The notes beneath the pieces were generated by a model. That model did not search any database. It was not told where the DNA came from and worked only from the letters and a program-made list of their open reading frames with translations. DNA of 64,000 nucleotides from an uncultured Prevotellaceae bacterium (GTDB lineage: Bacteria > Bacteroidota > Bacteroidia > Bacteroidales > Bacteroidaceae). The stretch lies in NCBI GenBank assembly GCA_902800185.1, contig CADCDK010000007.1, positions 1-64,000 of the forward strand, given 5' to 3'. Shown here piece after piece: positions 1 to 8,285 of the stretch. Numbering within the stretch: position 1 is the stretch's first letter; each line of letters starts with the position of its first letter. The translations under genes were made by a program, and so were the position numbers.

Positions 1-22
1 GATGCAGGAACCACTTTCAAGG

Positions 23-228
23 TTATTTTTTCATATACTGGATGATATCCCCTTTGTCTACAAACATCATTGACTTACGTTCGTCAGCAATGATACTCAG
101 GTATCGTTCGTACTCACGTAGCACGTCTGCTATGATCTCGTCGCGCGTCAGGTATTGAATGTCATTGCCAGTACGTCCATCACTATAGTAGGTTACGGGA
201 ATATATTGTATGGAAAAGCCGCGCACAT
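23..228 (-). pseudogene. C-terminal fragment of an unidentified protein
   Basis: About 65 codons of plausible coding sequence on the minus strand, ending in DKGDIIQYMKK. The frame stays open upstream to 310, but those codons fall inside IS21-like terminal repeats and do not look like protein. The most likely reading is the 3' end of a gene cut by an insertion element. I do not recognise the family; the tail is charged and helical. Confidence 0.35.
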
Positions 229-345
229 TTGACCCCCGAGGGCAAGCGGCGTTGACCCCAGCGGGCACAAAATGATTGACCCTTTGCGGCAAAATAGAAA
301 TGACCCCCATAAAGCGATTGCTTTTCGGGGGCTTTTTTGTAGTTT
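229..345. mobile_element. IS21-family-like terminal repeat region (remnant)
   Basis: Four copies of (T/A)TGACCC begin at about 229, 252, 276 and 300, that is every 23-24 bp. Multiple regularly spaced terminal repeats are typical of IS21-family ends, where they bind the transposase. No istA or istB gene is in the window, so this is either one end of an element lying outside it or a solo remnant. It breaks the gene fragment at 23-228. Confidence 0.45.
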
Positions 346-474
346 TGTATACCGTCCTGACTGACGGATTAATTCAAAATATTGCTGTCCGGTAAAACTC
401 AAAACAGCATAAATTATCTGCCCGGAGCCAAGTAAATACTGCCTTCGGGTAACATTTCCCCAAAAGTAAGCCCC

Positions 475-1710
475 CTAATCAAAAAGTGTTGGCAGTGGAG
501 GCCCTTTCTGAGTTTCTCTGGCAAGTATGTTTTCCCATGTTCTATCTGGATTTTCCATAAAACTTATGAAGTCGATGTAGTACATGAGCGTCAGACGTAC
601 CATTGTCACGACTTGAGAGAAAGCGCAGTTGCGTTTTATGTTGCGCGAGAGGACTGTGATTAGCAAGTTGGCAATGAGCACCACCCATGTCTGTATCTGT
701 ATGGCATTGATGCTATCACCATAGAAGAAATGGAGTGGAAAATTCTGCTTCAGCTGTTTGTAAAGTGACTCAATGGCCCAACGAAGCCGGTAAATCTCGG
801 AAATATCCTCTACAGAGAAATTAAAGTTGTTCGTCAGCAACACCACAGGCTTCTTCTTTTCTTCGAAAATCTCGACCCTGCGTGCATCGTGCGTCAGTTC
901 TCCTCGGGTAAAGCGCACTTTCTGGTCAATATGAGTAACAAACCCCTTAGGATTCACATACGTCACAGACTCAAGCACCTCGTATTTGAGGTTTTTCTTC
1001 ATTTTCGTGACATAACAAACACCTTCTTCCGAAAGTCGCTGAAATTGTGCGATGTCTATATACGCTCGGTCAATGGCGAGATTGGATCCTTTGGGCAGAT
1101 GTACCTCCTTAAGCAGGTAATGGTCGTGCTTCGCTGCCGATGTGAGCTGTACGACCATAGGCACACCTACATGATACTTCATAACGGTATGCACTTTCAT
1201 GCCTCCCTTCTTCTTGCCAGACTTTGGATGACGGCCTACGCCTTTGAGTATATTGTCAAAGAGGGTTATGGTGGTGGAATCCATCATATAGAGTAGCTTT
1301 TCCCTGTCCTTCGGTTCATGTGTCTGTCCCTTATAGCTCTTGGGAGGGCGGCTGTCCGCTAAAAACTTTGCATACTTCTCCAGCAGATACGCATACACCC
1401 CGGCAAAGAATTCCTGTGGACGACGGATATTGGCCTCTGCTAGCGTACTGCGGCGTATAAGATAGTCAAGGCCAAGATGTTGGAGCTTGTGCGCTTCTGC
1501 CTTCATTCCTATCTCCAGTTCACGCAGAGAATCAAAGTGTTTCAATATGCCGAAAAGCATGATTACGAGATGCTGGTAGCCATCTAAACGCTTCACGTAG
1601 GCCTCGCTACCCGCTGTTTTTCGACTAATTTGCATGATTTTCTCTCGATCAAGCAATTTTAATACCTGACTATACACCGGCTGTCCGGTAAAATGACTAT
1701 CTTTGCCCAT
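475..1710 (-). CDS. IS4-family transposase
   Basis: DDE transposase of about 411 residues. The catalytic triad can be read as Asp in MMDSTTITLF, Asp in LAIDRAYID, and Glu in YRLRWAIESLYKQLKQ, the last being the YREK-like signature of IS4 enzymes. The N-terminal part (GQPVYSQVLKLLDREKIMQ) resembles the DUF4372 domain found in this group. The start is set at 1710 (MGKDSHF) because an upstream in-frame ATG at 1752 would overlap the predicted -7 promoter box at 1740-1747. The reading frame is intact and both inverted repeats are present, so the element may be active. Confidence 0.88.
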   Translation of the reverse strand: MGKDSHFTGQPVYSQVLKLLDREKIMQISRKTAGSEAYVKRLDGYQHLVIMLFGILKHFDSLRELEIGMKAEAHKLQHLGLDYLIRRSTLAEANIRRPQEFFAGVYAYLLEKYAKFLADSRPPKSYKGQTHEPKDREKLLYMMDSTTITLFDNILKGVGRHPKSGKKKGGMKVHTVMKYHVGVPMVVQLTSAAKHDHYLLKEVHLPKGSNLAIDRAYIDIAQFQRLSEEGVCYVTKMKKNLKYEVLESVTYVNPKGFVTHIDQKVRFTRGELTHDARRVEIFEEKKKPVVLLTNNFNFSVEDISEIYRLRWAIESLYKQLKQNFPLHFFYGDSINAIQIQTWVVLIANLLITVLSRNIKRNCAFSQVVTMVRLTLMYYIDFISFMENPDRTWENILARETQKGPPLPTLFD

Positions 1711-1739
1711 GGTTATGACATTTGTTTTTGTGGTGAAAG

Positions 1740-1747
1740 CAAAGATA
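1740..1747 (-). promoter_or_regulatory. -7 promoter box of the IS4 transposase
   Basis: Minus-strand TATCTTTG fits the Bacteroidetes TAnnTTTG consensus and lies 30 bp upstream of the chosen transposase start. No good -33 box is visible at the usual distance. Confidence 0.5.
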
Positions 1748-1860
1748 ACCAAAAGGGCTGATACTTCATGTGAGTACCAGCCCTAAATTTATCAAATCAT
1801 AAAAGTTTTACCGGACAGCAATAATTTTATATGATAGGATGGCTGATATAGTCGAAGCAT

Positions 1861-2466
1861 TCACTTCTTCTGGATGCGCTCCAGCCAACTCATATTGGCG
1901 AACTTCTGTTGTTCCTCTTCTGCGCCCTGACGCTTCGCTTCCTCCAGTTCTTTGCTGTGCCTTTCTGCGACTTCCTGCTGTTCCTTCTGCATGGCAGCAA
2001 TCTGATCACGAGCCTCCAGAAGTTCCGTTTCCAGTTTCTTTATCTTGGCATCATGCTCAGTGGTCATGGATGTGAGCTTCTCGGACATCTCCATCTGGAC
2101 AGATTGTCGGGTAGTGTTCTCTATTTTCCTGCGCTCAAAGTCGCTACGAAGGTTTTCTAACCTGCGCTGTTTCTGTTGTGCGATGACAACGCTTGCCTGC
2201 TCCTGTTCGGACTGATAAGATGCCATTGCTTCACGGAACTTCTTCATGAGGTTAGGTTTCGACTTGTGGTTCTCGGCATAAACGAAGTAGCGGAAGCCAT
2301 CCTCGAAAGTCACACCACCTTCGCCCTCTTCGAGACGCTTGACGGTGTTGATGTTCACACCTGTGTTCTTGGAAACCTCGTAGCGAGAGATGCCCTGTGA
2401 TGTGCGCCAATCCATCAGCAGCTGAGCCATGGTGACGGTGTAGATCTGCGGTTTCTTCTGTTTCAT
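1861..2466 (-). CDS. XRE-type HTH protein with long coiled coil
   Basis: About 201 residues. Residues 10-60 form a helix-turn-helix of the XRE type (SRYEVSKNTGVNINTVKRLE), and residues 80-195 are a charged, Ala/Glu/Gln-rich coiled coil ending in SWLERIQKK. The start at MKQKKPQIYT is preferred; an in-frame ATG 33 bp upstream (2499) is possible. It lies 198 bp downstream of the relaxase on the same strand, so it may be a mobilization accessory protein or a regulator of the transfer genes. That role is inferred from position only. It is separated from the IS4 copy by 38 bp. Confidence 0.65.
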   Translation of the reverse strand: MKQKKPQIYTVTMAQLLMDWRTSQGISRYEVSKNTGVNINTVKRLEEGEGGVTFEDGFRYFVYAENHKSKPNLMKKFREAMASYQSEQEQASVVIAQQKQRRLENLRSDFERRKIENTTRQSVQMEMSEKLTSMTTEHDAKIKKLETELLEARDQIAAMQKEQQEVAERHSKELEEAKRQGAEEEQQKFANMSWLERIQKK

Positions 2467-2664
2467 AGAATCTTCGATATAAAGTGCGTTATACTTCAAA
2501 CTGTTGGACTATAATAGTGCAAGCCTTTGCAGTATCAAACTCAGCTTGCTGACACTGGGTCTTGACCCTCCGCACGTTGATTTCATCAACTGCATATTAG
2601 GCTATGCACTTTATAGAGAAAAATTGCTTGTTCGAGCAAGCTCGTCCACTTCAGGACGTTTCTG

Positions 2665-4095
2665 CTAATGCAGGCTCAATCCGCCTCCTTTCTTGACCTT
2701 GTAGCCGCCCTTGGGCTTCATCATTTTCTGGGCGCAGAACATGCAGCGACGCATGTAAGCGGCATCCTCCTCGTCACGGTCACGCCAGGGAAGATCTGAC
2801 TGCGAACAGCCACCACCGCCATTACTCTCGGCAAAGGTGGTAGCATCGTTGACAAAACCAAGGAAGAGCAAGAGTCCACATTTGAAAACTTTGGCTGGGG
2901 CAGACAATGCCGCACCAGCGAAACTCTTGTCCATGTAGTCATCCTCAGGAACTGTGGTTCTGGTCTTGTTCCAAACGTCGAGCATGGAATAGTACAATTC
3001 GTCAATGAAGACCTCTGCTGCCAGCATACGCGCAGGTGACACTTCATTGATGGCAGAGTGGACAGCCAGCTCAATCTGTTGTGCTTTGGCTTGTGCTGCC
3101 TGAACGCGTCTTTCCATGCCGTTAAGCTGTGCTTGCTTCTCGGCAAGCATCTGCTGCTTATGCTCCATACGAGTCTGTACATCCAGAAGCTTTTCCTGCA
3201 GTTCAAGAATCTGCTTTGTGTAACGGTTGCCGTCCGCAATTCTGTTGTTCTTCAGACTCTCAATCTCAGCAAGGAGACTGTTGCGCTCTTCGGTAAGGTG
3301 GCTGACCATAGTAGTGAGTCCTTTGACGGCTTTCTCCATGTGTGCCTTGTCACGGAGGTATTCATCCTTGGTGCGGTGCTTGGCACCAGTCTCACTGACC
3401 TTATCGCCACGCTCCAATCCGAATGGTTTGTTGACGACAGCCAGCTCATCGTGGAGAGCAGAGAGGCGTTCCTTCATTGTTTTGGGCGTATAGAAGACTG
3501 TGTTGAACGAAATGTTCTGCTTGCCTTTGATTGTTGCCACAGGGATAACCGTGCAATGGCAATGAGGGTTCAGCTCGTCAAGATGGACATTGAAACCGAT
3601 GATGTTCTCCTCGCCCCATAGCTTGCACGCCCATCGATACTGTGCCAAAGCCCATTTCTCGATGTCCTTCATGCGGACGATGTGGGAGTTGTCTGCACCA
3701 TCTTCGAGGTTCACCTTCTGGTCACCGAATGCCAGTTTGTGCATCTGCTCACGGGAACCTCCTAACTGGATCCATGCCGTGGTCACTCTGTTGGTCGGTA
3801 TGAGTTTGCCAGTAGCCTTGTCAATTTTGAAGTTCGGATCACCAAGACCGAGTTCCTTGCAACGCTCCTTGAAGCGGTCGCCAATCTTCTTGTTCGTTCC
3901 CATAGATACTATCTTGGCACCTGGAGCAATCTCGAAGTTGAGATGCGTGCGTGTTCGGTCATAGGTAGCACCTTCTTTCTGTAGCTGATAGTCCCACTGG
4001 CGCTCAGTCCAGTTGCGACTCTGCTCGTCACCCACTGCCATAGGGTATGCTCCTTTGGATGGCAGGATGTCTAATACTTGTTTGTTACTTGCCAT
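2665..4095 (-). CDS. mobV: MobV-type (Pre/Mob) relaxase
   Basis: 476 residues. The histidine triad of the MobV relaxases is visible as NVHLDELNPHCHCTVIP around residues 168-184 (HxDExxPHxH), preceded by a RWACKLWGEENIIGFNVH segment. Residues 255-345 are a long coiled coil and the C-terminus is Gly/Cys-rich. This family nicks oriT and leads the strand into a recipient through a helper conjugation system. The start MASNKQVLDIL is the only sensible one. The 257-bp gap upstream, towards the VirE gene, contains GTACGGG repeats and a hairpin and is the natural place for oriT. Confidence 0.88.
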   Translation of the reverse strand: MASNKQVLDILPSKGAYPMAVGDEQSRNWTERQWDYQLQKEGATYDRTRTHLNFEIAPGAKIVSMGTNKKIGDRFKERCKELGLGDPNFKIDKATGKLIPTNRVTTAWIQLGGSREQMHKLAFGDQKVNLEDGADNSHIVRMKDIEKWALAQYRWACKLWGEENIIGFNVHLDELNPHCHCTVIPVATIKGKQNISFNTVFYTPKTMKERLSALHDELAVVNKPFGLERGDKVSETGAKHRTKDEYLRDKAHMEKAVKGLTTMVSHLTEERNSLLAEIESLKNNRIADGNRYTKQILELQEKLLDVQTRMEHKQQMLAEKQAQLNGMERRVQAAQAKAQQIELAVHSAINEVSPARMLAAEVFIDELYYSMLDVWNKTRTTVPEDDYMDKSFAGAALSAPAKVFKCGLLLFLGFVNDATTFAESNGGGGCSQSDLPWRDRDEEDAAYMRRCMFCAQKMMKPKGGYKVKKGGGLSLH

Positions 4096-4132
4096 AGTTG
4101 TTTGAATTGTTATTGCTGTTCAAAAAAGAAAT

Positions 4133-4177
4133 AAAGGGAAAGAAGGGATATAGAGCCTGTATCTCTTTCTTCCCTTT
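4133..4177 (-). terminator. Hairpin between the VirE-type gene and the relaxase gene
   Basis: Arms AAAGGGAA (4133-4140) and TTCCCTTT (4170-4177) pair perfectly and continue with GATA/TATC after a few mismatches. In the minus direction the hairpin is followed by TTTATTTCTTTTTTG. It could terminate the upstream transcript, or be part of an oriT or leader of the relaxase gene. Confidence 0.5.
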
Positions 4178-4201
4178 TATCAAAACCTGAAACGATTAAG
4201 A

Positions 4202-4441
4202 GTGTACGGTCTGTACGGGTGTGTAGGGGTGTTTTTGAAAAACTTGAAAAATGAAATCCAAGGAGGCATAGCTGCACTTGTGGAAATCAGAAAACAAATT
4301 TCAGAAACTACACGTACAACCCCGACAACCCGTACACTTTGGCTTAAAAGCATCAGAATGGAAGAGGTTCGTCAGGATCAGGTGGTTCAAAGGGTTGGTC
4401 AAAGTCCAGCTCCGTCTGTACGGGGTGTACGGGTTGTACGG
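4202..4441. repeat. GTACGGG repeat cluster, candidate oriT or iterons
   Basis: Three clusters of related repeats: 4202-4231 (GTGTACGGTCTGTACGGG followed by TGTGTAGGGG), 4313-4337 in inverted orientation (minus strand GTGTACGGGTTGTCGGGG), and 4414-4441 (GTCTGTACGGGGTGTACGGG onward). The third lies inside the 3' end of the VirE-type gene, where it encodes the VQPVHPVQ segment. Inverted and direct repeats just upstream of a relaxase gene suit an oriT, but no nic site can be assigned. Confidence 0.4.
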
Positions 4442-5879
4442 CATCTGGCTCAGACTTTTCATCTTCCTTTGGAGGCAAAGGCTCGGCAATACGCTCGTAG
4501 GTGATGCGAGCTCGGCTGCCATTGTTGCGATGCATACCGTCAAGACGTACCCAGCCAGGGATGTCCTCCATGAAGCGATGAACCTTGTTGCAGGTAGGGC
4601 TGTACTTGGTATTGGAAGTCTCCATGCCAAGATACTCCATGCAGAAGTCGTACGCATTCACCTGAGTACGGGCGAAGTCACCATCATGGGAGTGAGTCTT
4701 GTAATAGTTCAGACGTACTGCCTCGTCATGGAACCATGCCTTACGCCAGGATAAAGTCTGCTCCTTCCAGTCGCTTGGCAGGACAAAGTCAAGATAGGTA
4801 CGTAAGCCGTCCTCCAGAGAATCAACCTGATTGTGTCGTTCCTGCAGCTCCTTCATGTCTGCATTCACCTTACGGATAAGATTCTCGATACGAGGCATGT
4901 CGGTCTTGTAGTAGTGCATGGCTTCTGCCCAAAGCTGATCGCGGTTAGTTGCAAGCCGCTGAATACGCTCGAAGGCATCAATCTCGGTAGCATTGCACTC
5001 GACAGGCCAGAAACGACGGTTGCCTGTACTGTCTGCCAAACAGAGGATATCATTGGTCGTACCGAAGAAGATACATTGGCGCTTGACATCCACATTGTGC
5101 TGACCGTAGGGAGGTCGGTAGCTGTCCGTGGAACTGGAAATGTAGCTCTTGACGCTGCTCGCCTCTTTCTTGGAGAAGGAGTTCATCTCTGCGATCTCCA
5201 CAATCCACTTACCCTGAAGGGCGATGTAACCATCCTTGGAGTTGATGTCAATGGCAGAGTTGGTCACCCACTCGCCACCCAACACCTGAGCCAGTGAACT
5301 CTTGCCAGCACCCTGCTTGCCGATAAAGACAGGCATGAACTGGAGGTTGCACCCAGGCTCAAAGATGCGCTTCACAGACATGACCATGAAGCCAAGGGCA
5401 GCCTCACGGTAGAGTAGAGTGTCCTCCGCTTTCAGGTGGTCAATGAAAAGACTCTCGATACGTGGAATGCCATCCCACACAAGGGTGTTCAGGTAATCAC
5501 GCACAGGATGGTAGCTGTTCTCATGTGCTACAATCGTCAGAGCCTTGGCAATCTTCTTGTCGGAGAAGCCGCCCATGCGGTAGCCTTCAAGATAGCTGGC
5601 GAGGTAGGCATCACTGGTGTCGTTCCAGGGAGCCACCTCCTTCTGCCAAGGCACATCGCGTACATCAATGACTGTGGAGAAGTCATTGTGACGGATCTTG
5701 CCTTGGAGAAGGGGATCGTTCGTCAGGATAGCAATGATGTTGTTGATGGTTCCAGCCACCTTGATTGCACCCTTGCCGCTCTTCTCCCATTTGAGATCGA
5801 ACTTCCACCGCTGCTCGGGAGGTGCGCTCTCCCTCTCATCTAATGAAAGGGGGAGCCAGATCTCATTGTCTAACATCAT
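4353..5879 (-). CDS. VirE-domain (virulence-associated E) ATPase
   Basis: About 508 residues. Walker A is FIGKQGAGKSSL near residue 190, followed by WIVEIAEMNSFSKKE (Walker B region) and a sensor-like IFFGTTNDILCL. This matches the VapE/VirE domain, a superfamily 3-like ATPase often linked to primase-helicase function on phages and integrative elements; it probably helps the excised element replicate. The start MMLDNEIWLP is chosen because its ATG overlaps the TGA of the upstream HTH gene (ATGA arrangement), implying translational coupling. The C-terminus is Pro/Asp/Glu-rich and is encoded partly by the GTACGGG repeats. Confidence 0.82.
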   Translation of the reverse strand: MMLDNEIWLPLSLDERESAPPEQRWKFDLKWEKSGKGAIKVAGTINNIIAILTNDPLLQGKIRHNDFSTVIDVRDVPWQKEVAPWNDTSDAYLASYLEGYRMGGFSDKKIAKALTIVAHENSYHPVRDYLNTLVWDGIPRIESLFIDHLKAEDTLLYREAALGFMVMSVKRIFEPGCNLQFMPVFIGKQGAGKSSLAQVLGGEWVTNSAIDINSKDGYIALQGKWIVEIAEMNSFSKKEASSVKSYISSSTDSYRPPYGQHNVDVKRQCIFFGTTNDILCLADSTGNRRFWPVECNATEIDAFERIQRLATNRDQLWAEAMHYYKTDMPRIENLIRKVNADMKELQERHNQVDSLEDGLRTYLDFVLPSDWKEQTLSWRKAWFHDEAVRLNYYKTHSHDGDFARTQVNAYDFCMEYLGMETSNTKYSPTCNKVHRFMEDIPGWVRLDGMHRNNGSRARITYERIAEPLPPKEDEKSEPDAVQPVHPVQTELDFDQPFEPPDPDEPLPF

Positions 5880-6250
5880 ACGCGTACATTCTTTGGCTTG
5901 CGACGATGAGAGGCGAGGATTGAAGCATTCATCTCCTCTTGTGTCAGAGGAACTGGGTTGACGCGACTTGCCTCTACCCACATGTCCAACTCATCCTGAT
6001 AGAGAACCCATCCCTTTGCAGGCTTGCAGCCAGGTATGTCACCTCCTGCAAGTTTCTCATAGATGGTGGACTTGGGAATCTTGAGGTAATTCGCAGCGTC
6101 CTCTATTGACATAGGGATGTGCTTGTCTTTCTTCATCGACTCTCTCATAAGTTGCAGCAGCTCTAACTGAGTCTGCTTCATGCTCGCTACTTCATCCTGA
6201 AGCCGAGCAACGACCGTTGGCAGGTCGTTGAAAGTAATTGTAACTGCCAT
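5876..6250 (-). CDS. Excisionase-like helix-turn-helix protein
   Basis: About 124 residues from MAVTITFNDLP. The C-terminal half carries the HTH_17/excisionase type winged helix: MSIEDAANYLKIPKSTIYEK followed by LAGGDIPGCKPAKGWVLYQDELDMWV. The N-terminal 50 residues form a coiled coil. Proteins of this type act as recombination directionality factors or regulators of integrative elements. It is translationally coupled to the VirE-type gene downstream. Upstream lies a 73-bp element repeated ahead of the integrase gene, so both genes may answer to the same regulator. An earlier in-frame ATG (6319) lies inside that repeat and is less likely. Confidence 0.75.
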   Translation of the reverse strand: MAVTITFNDLPTVVARLQDEVASMKQTQLELLQLMRESMKKDKHIPMSIEDAANYLKIPKSTIYEKLAGGDIPGCKPAKGWVLYQDELDMWVEASRVNPVPLTQEEMNASILASHRRKPKNVRV

Positions 6251-6280
6251 AAGCATAAACGTCAAAATCAGATTTGACGC

Positions 6281-6353
6281 TGCGAATTTCGCAAATGATG
6301 TAATGCTGACACCTGTCATTATTAGTCAGCAGGAAATCAGTTTGGAATCAGTA
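6281..6353 (-). promoter_or_regulatory. Upstream regulatory repeat, copy 1
   Basis: About 80% identical over 73 bp to 10453-10525. Both copies lie 30-55 bp upstream of a minus-strand gene, here the excisionase-like gene. The best conserved part contains the dyad AATG-C-TGACA-NN-TGTCATT and two direct AATCAG units. I read it as a shared operator or promoter region of the element. Confidence 0.55.
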
Positions 6354-6486
6354 CAAAAAAGATTGAGAGAGCGAGTTTTAGACAGTAAATTCTATAGAAT
6401 AAGAGGGAAAAAGACATAAAAAAGCCCCGACTCCGTTTGATGGGAATCGAGGCTATGAAGGCTCGTGTTGAGTGTTATTATCGGTT

Positions 6487-7566
6487 TTAGATGCTTTGTT
6501 CAAGCAACTCGTAATGGAAGGCTATGCTGCCCTCATCGGGTTTGTCGTACTTGATATGACCTTCAAGAGGTCTTTCCTTGATGTTTTTATAGATAGCAGG
6601 TTCTTCCAATTGCTGACAAGTCTCAGCAAAAAGTGCTTTTATGAACTGAGATCTGTTGTGCCCTATGTAGTTCTTGCCGAGTCTCTCACTAATGTTGCAA
6701 ATGAGATGCCGAGCATCCAAGGTGGAAAACTCTCTATAAACGTGGACACCTTCTGTTGGAAAATATTCAGGATCTTTTATCCATTCAAGCACTTCCTGAC
6801 ATAGTCTTTCTACCTGATCTTTGGGCATGAACGGTGGCATGGCAACCTTCAGATATGCCATGATGGCATTCACCTTATCCGACTCTCTCTTCTTGCGTGC
6901 CTGTTCATGGGCAGCAATGGTGTCAAGATATGACTCACCTCCAATCGTAGTATCTACATCCGAAATATCTGCAAAAGGTGCTGCTGATGTTGGTTGGGGC
7001 ACTTCAACGTTCACTACAGGAGGCTCAACTTTAACTTCGGGAAGTGTAACATTGATGGTCAGTGATTCTACGTTGACATCGGTAGGAGCCTGGGCTTCGG
7101 CATTGGCTTGGGCAGCAGCGTGGGCAACTGATATAGCCTCGACCATGTTGACATTGTTGTTGGTGATGTCATTGACCACATTGTTTACAACCTCGGTATT
7201 GACCTCGTTGATGATTTCGTGTTGGTTGACGATGGTGTTCTGGACGACAATCTGAGGTTGCTGCGGTTCTGGGCGTGTTACCTCATGGCTCTGTACCTCT
7301 GCCAGTTGCTTCTTGCGAGCTTCCTCTGCAAGTTTCTCTGCCTTGATGCGCTCGCGTTCGCTCTTGGGAACCATATTTTCCAGTTGTGAGAAAATTTGCC
7401 ATACACACGCACAAGCGAATACCGCGATGCCTACGGTGCTGATAATCGCTATGAAATAATCATGGGTCTTGTCGTACAATGCGACATACACCACCGTTGA
7501 CATGATGATGCACGCCACCCACAAAGAAATAAGTAGCCAGAGATTACCTTTCTTGTTGTTTACCAT
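6487..7566 (-). CDS. Two-helix membrane protein of unknown function (cargo)
   Basis: 359 residues. Two transmembrane helices lie at about residues 8-30 and 38-58. Then come a charged segment (ERERIKAEKLAEEARKKQ) and a low-complexity Val/Asn/Glu/Pro middle of alternating VN and PEV motifs (residues 100-200). The soluble C-terminal domain of about 150 residues (VNAIMAYLKVAMPPFMPKDQ onward) is not recognised. It is the last gene of a three-gene unit with the DUF3307 protein (4-bp gap) and the SatD-like protein. The layout suggests a membrane anchor, an extended linker and a cytosolic domain. No function is assigned. Confidence 0.65.
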   Translation of the reverse strand: MVNNKKGNLWLLISLWVACIIMSTVVYVALYDKTHDYFIAIISTVGIAVFACACVWQIFSQLENMVPKSERERIKAEKLAEEARKKQLAEVQSHEVTRPEPQQPQIVVQNTIVNQHEIINEVNTEVVNNVVNDITNNNVNMVEAISVAHAAAQANAEAQAPTDVNVESLTINVTLPEVKVEPPVVNVEVPQPTSAAPFADISDVDTTIGGESYLDTIAAHEQARKKRESDKVNAIMAYLKVAMPPFMPKDQVERLCQEVLEWIKDPEYFPTEGVHVYREFSTLDARHLICNISERLGKNYIGHNRSQFIKALFAETCQQLEEPAIYKNIKERPLEGHIKYDKPDEGSIAFHYELLEQSI

Positions 7567-7570
7567 AAGC

Positions 7571-8284
7571 TTATAATAGATGAGAAACGGCTATGCCTGT
7601 AAGTATAGCAATGGTGAAACTTGCAAGTGTTCCGATCAACACATATTCTGTCGTGCGAATTTCTTTTGCCTTATTCAACTCGCCAAAACGGAAGACGGAC
7701 TTTGCTGCCAGCAAGAAACCTACTCCTTCCATACTGCCAATGAGAACAAACGTAAGTATCAGGATTCGCTCAATATAACCAATCCACTGTCCTGCATTTG
7801 GCAGACTCTGGGTGTTTGGTGATGCAGGGGTCCACTTGTCAAGGAACAAACTCAATAGGATGGATGAAGGCTTTAGCATCAGTATGTACGCCATGCCAAC
7901 AAACCAGACTTTCGAAGAGCAAGGACATGCCATACAAGAAAGTCCAATCTTTTCACCGTATAAGAAAAACCAAAGTATTCCAATGACTATGATATGAGCG
8001 AACTGGTCTGTAAGGAATATCGTAAGGGAATCTTTATGGAGCTTACACTTTATCATATCTATGAGGAAGTGGCTCACGAGAATGACCACAGGAATCTGCC
8101 AACACCACCACTCTGCAACAAACAAATATGCTACAATTGCGTGGATCATACTGTGAAGAGTCAAGTAGCCCAAGCCCTTGCTTCCAGACTTACGCTTACC
8201 ATTATTAATTGCATCTGTCTGAAAAATAAAGTCTGAACACAGATGAGCACAAAGAAGTTTTATCAAAACAATGAACGCTTCCAT
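7571..8284 (-). CDS. DUF3307 family integral membrane protein
   Basis: 237 residues with about six hydrophobic helices. The N-terminal part (LCAHLCSDFIFQTD, LHSMIHAIVAYLF, SHFLIDMIKCKLHKD, TDQFAHI) has the conserved His/Asp pattern of DUF3307 proteins, whose function is unknown to me. It lies 1 bp downstream of the SatD-like gene and 4 bp upstream of another membrane protein, so all three are probably one operon read from the promoter at 8947-8977. SatD-like and DUF3307 genes commonly occur together. Confidence 0.75.
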   Translation of the reverse strand: MEAFIVLIKLLCAHLCSDFIFQTDAINNGKRKSGSKGLGYLTLHSMIHAIVAYLFVAEWWCWQIPVVILVSHFLIDMIKCKLHKDSLTIFLTDQFAHIIVIGILWFFLYGEKIGLSCMACPCSSKVWFVGMAYILMLKPSSILLSLFLDKWTPASPNTQSLPNAGQWIGYIERILILTFVLIGSMEGVGFLLAAKSVFRFGELNKAKEIRTTEYVLIGTLASFTIAILTGIAVSHLL

Positions 8285-8285
8285 A

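Larger units (their letters stand above)
381..1822 (-). mobile_element. IS4-family insertion sequence, apparently complete
   Basis: Perfect 19-bp terminal inverted repeats, ATTGCTGTCCGGTAAAACT at 381-399 and its reverse complement at 1804-1822, bracket one transposase gene. The element is about 1.44 kb. I could not identify a clear target duplication in the AT-rich flanks (CAAAAT on the left, AATTTTAT on the right). It lies between the IS21-like remnant and the transfer genes of the mobilizable element. Confidence 0.85.
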
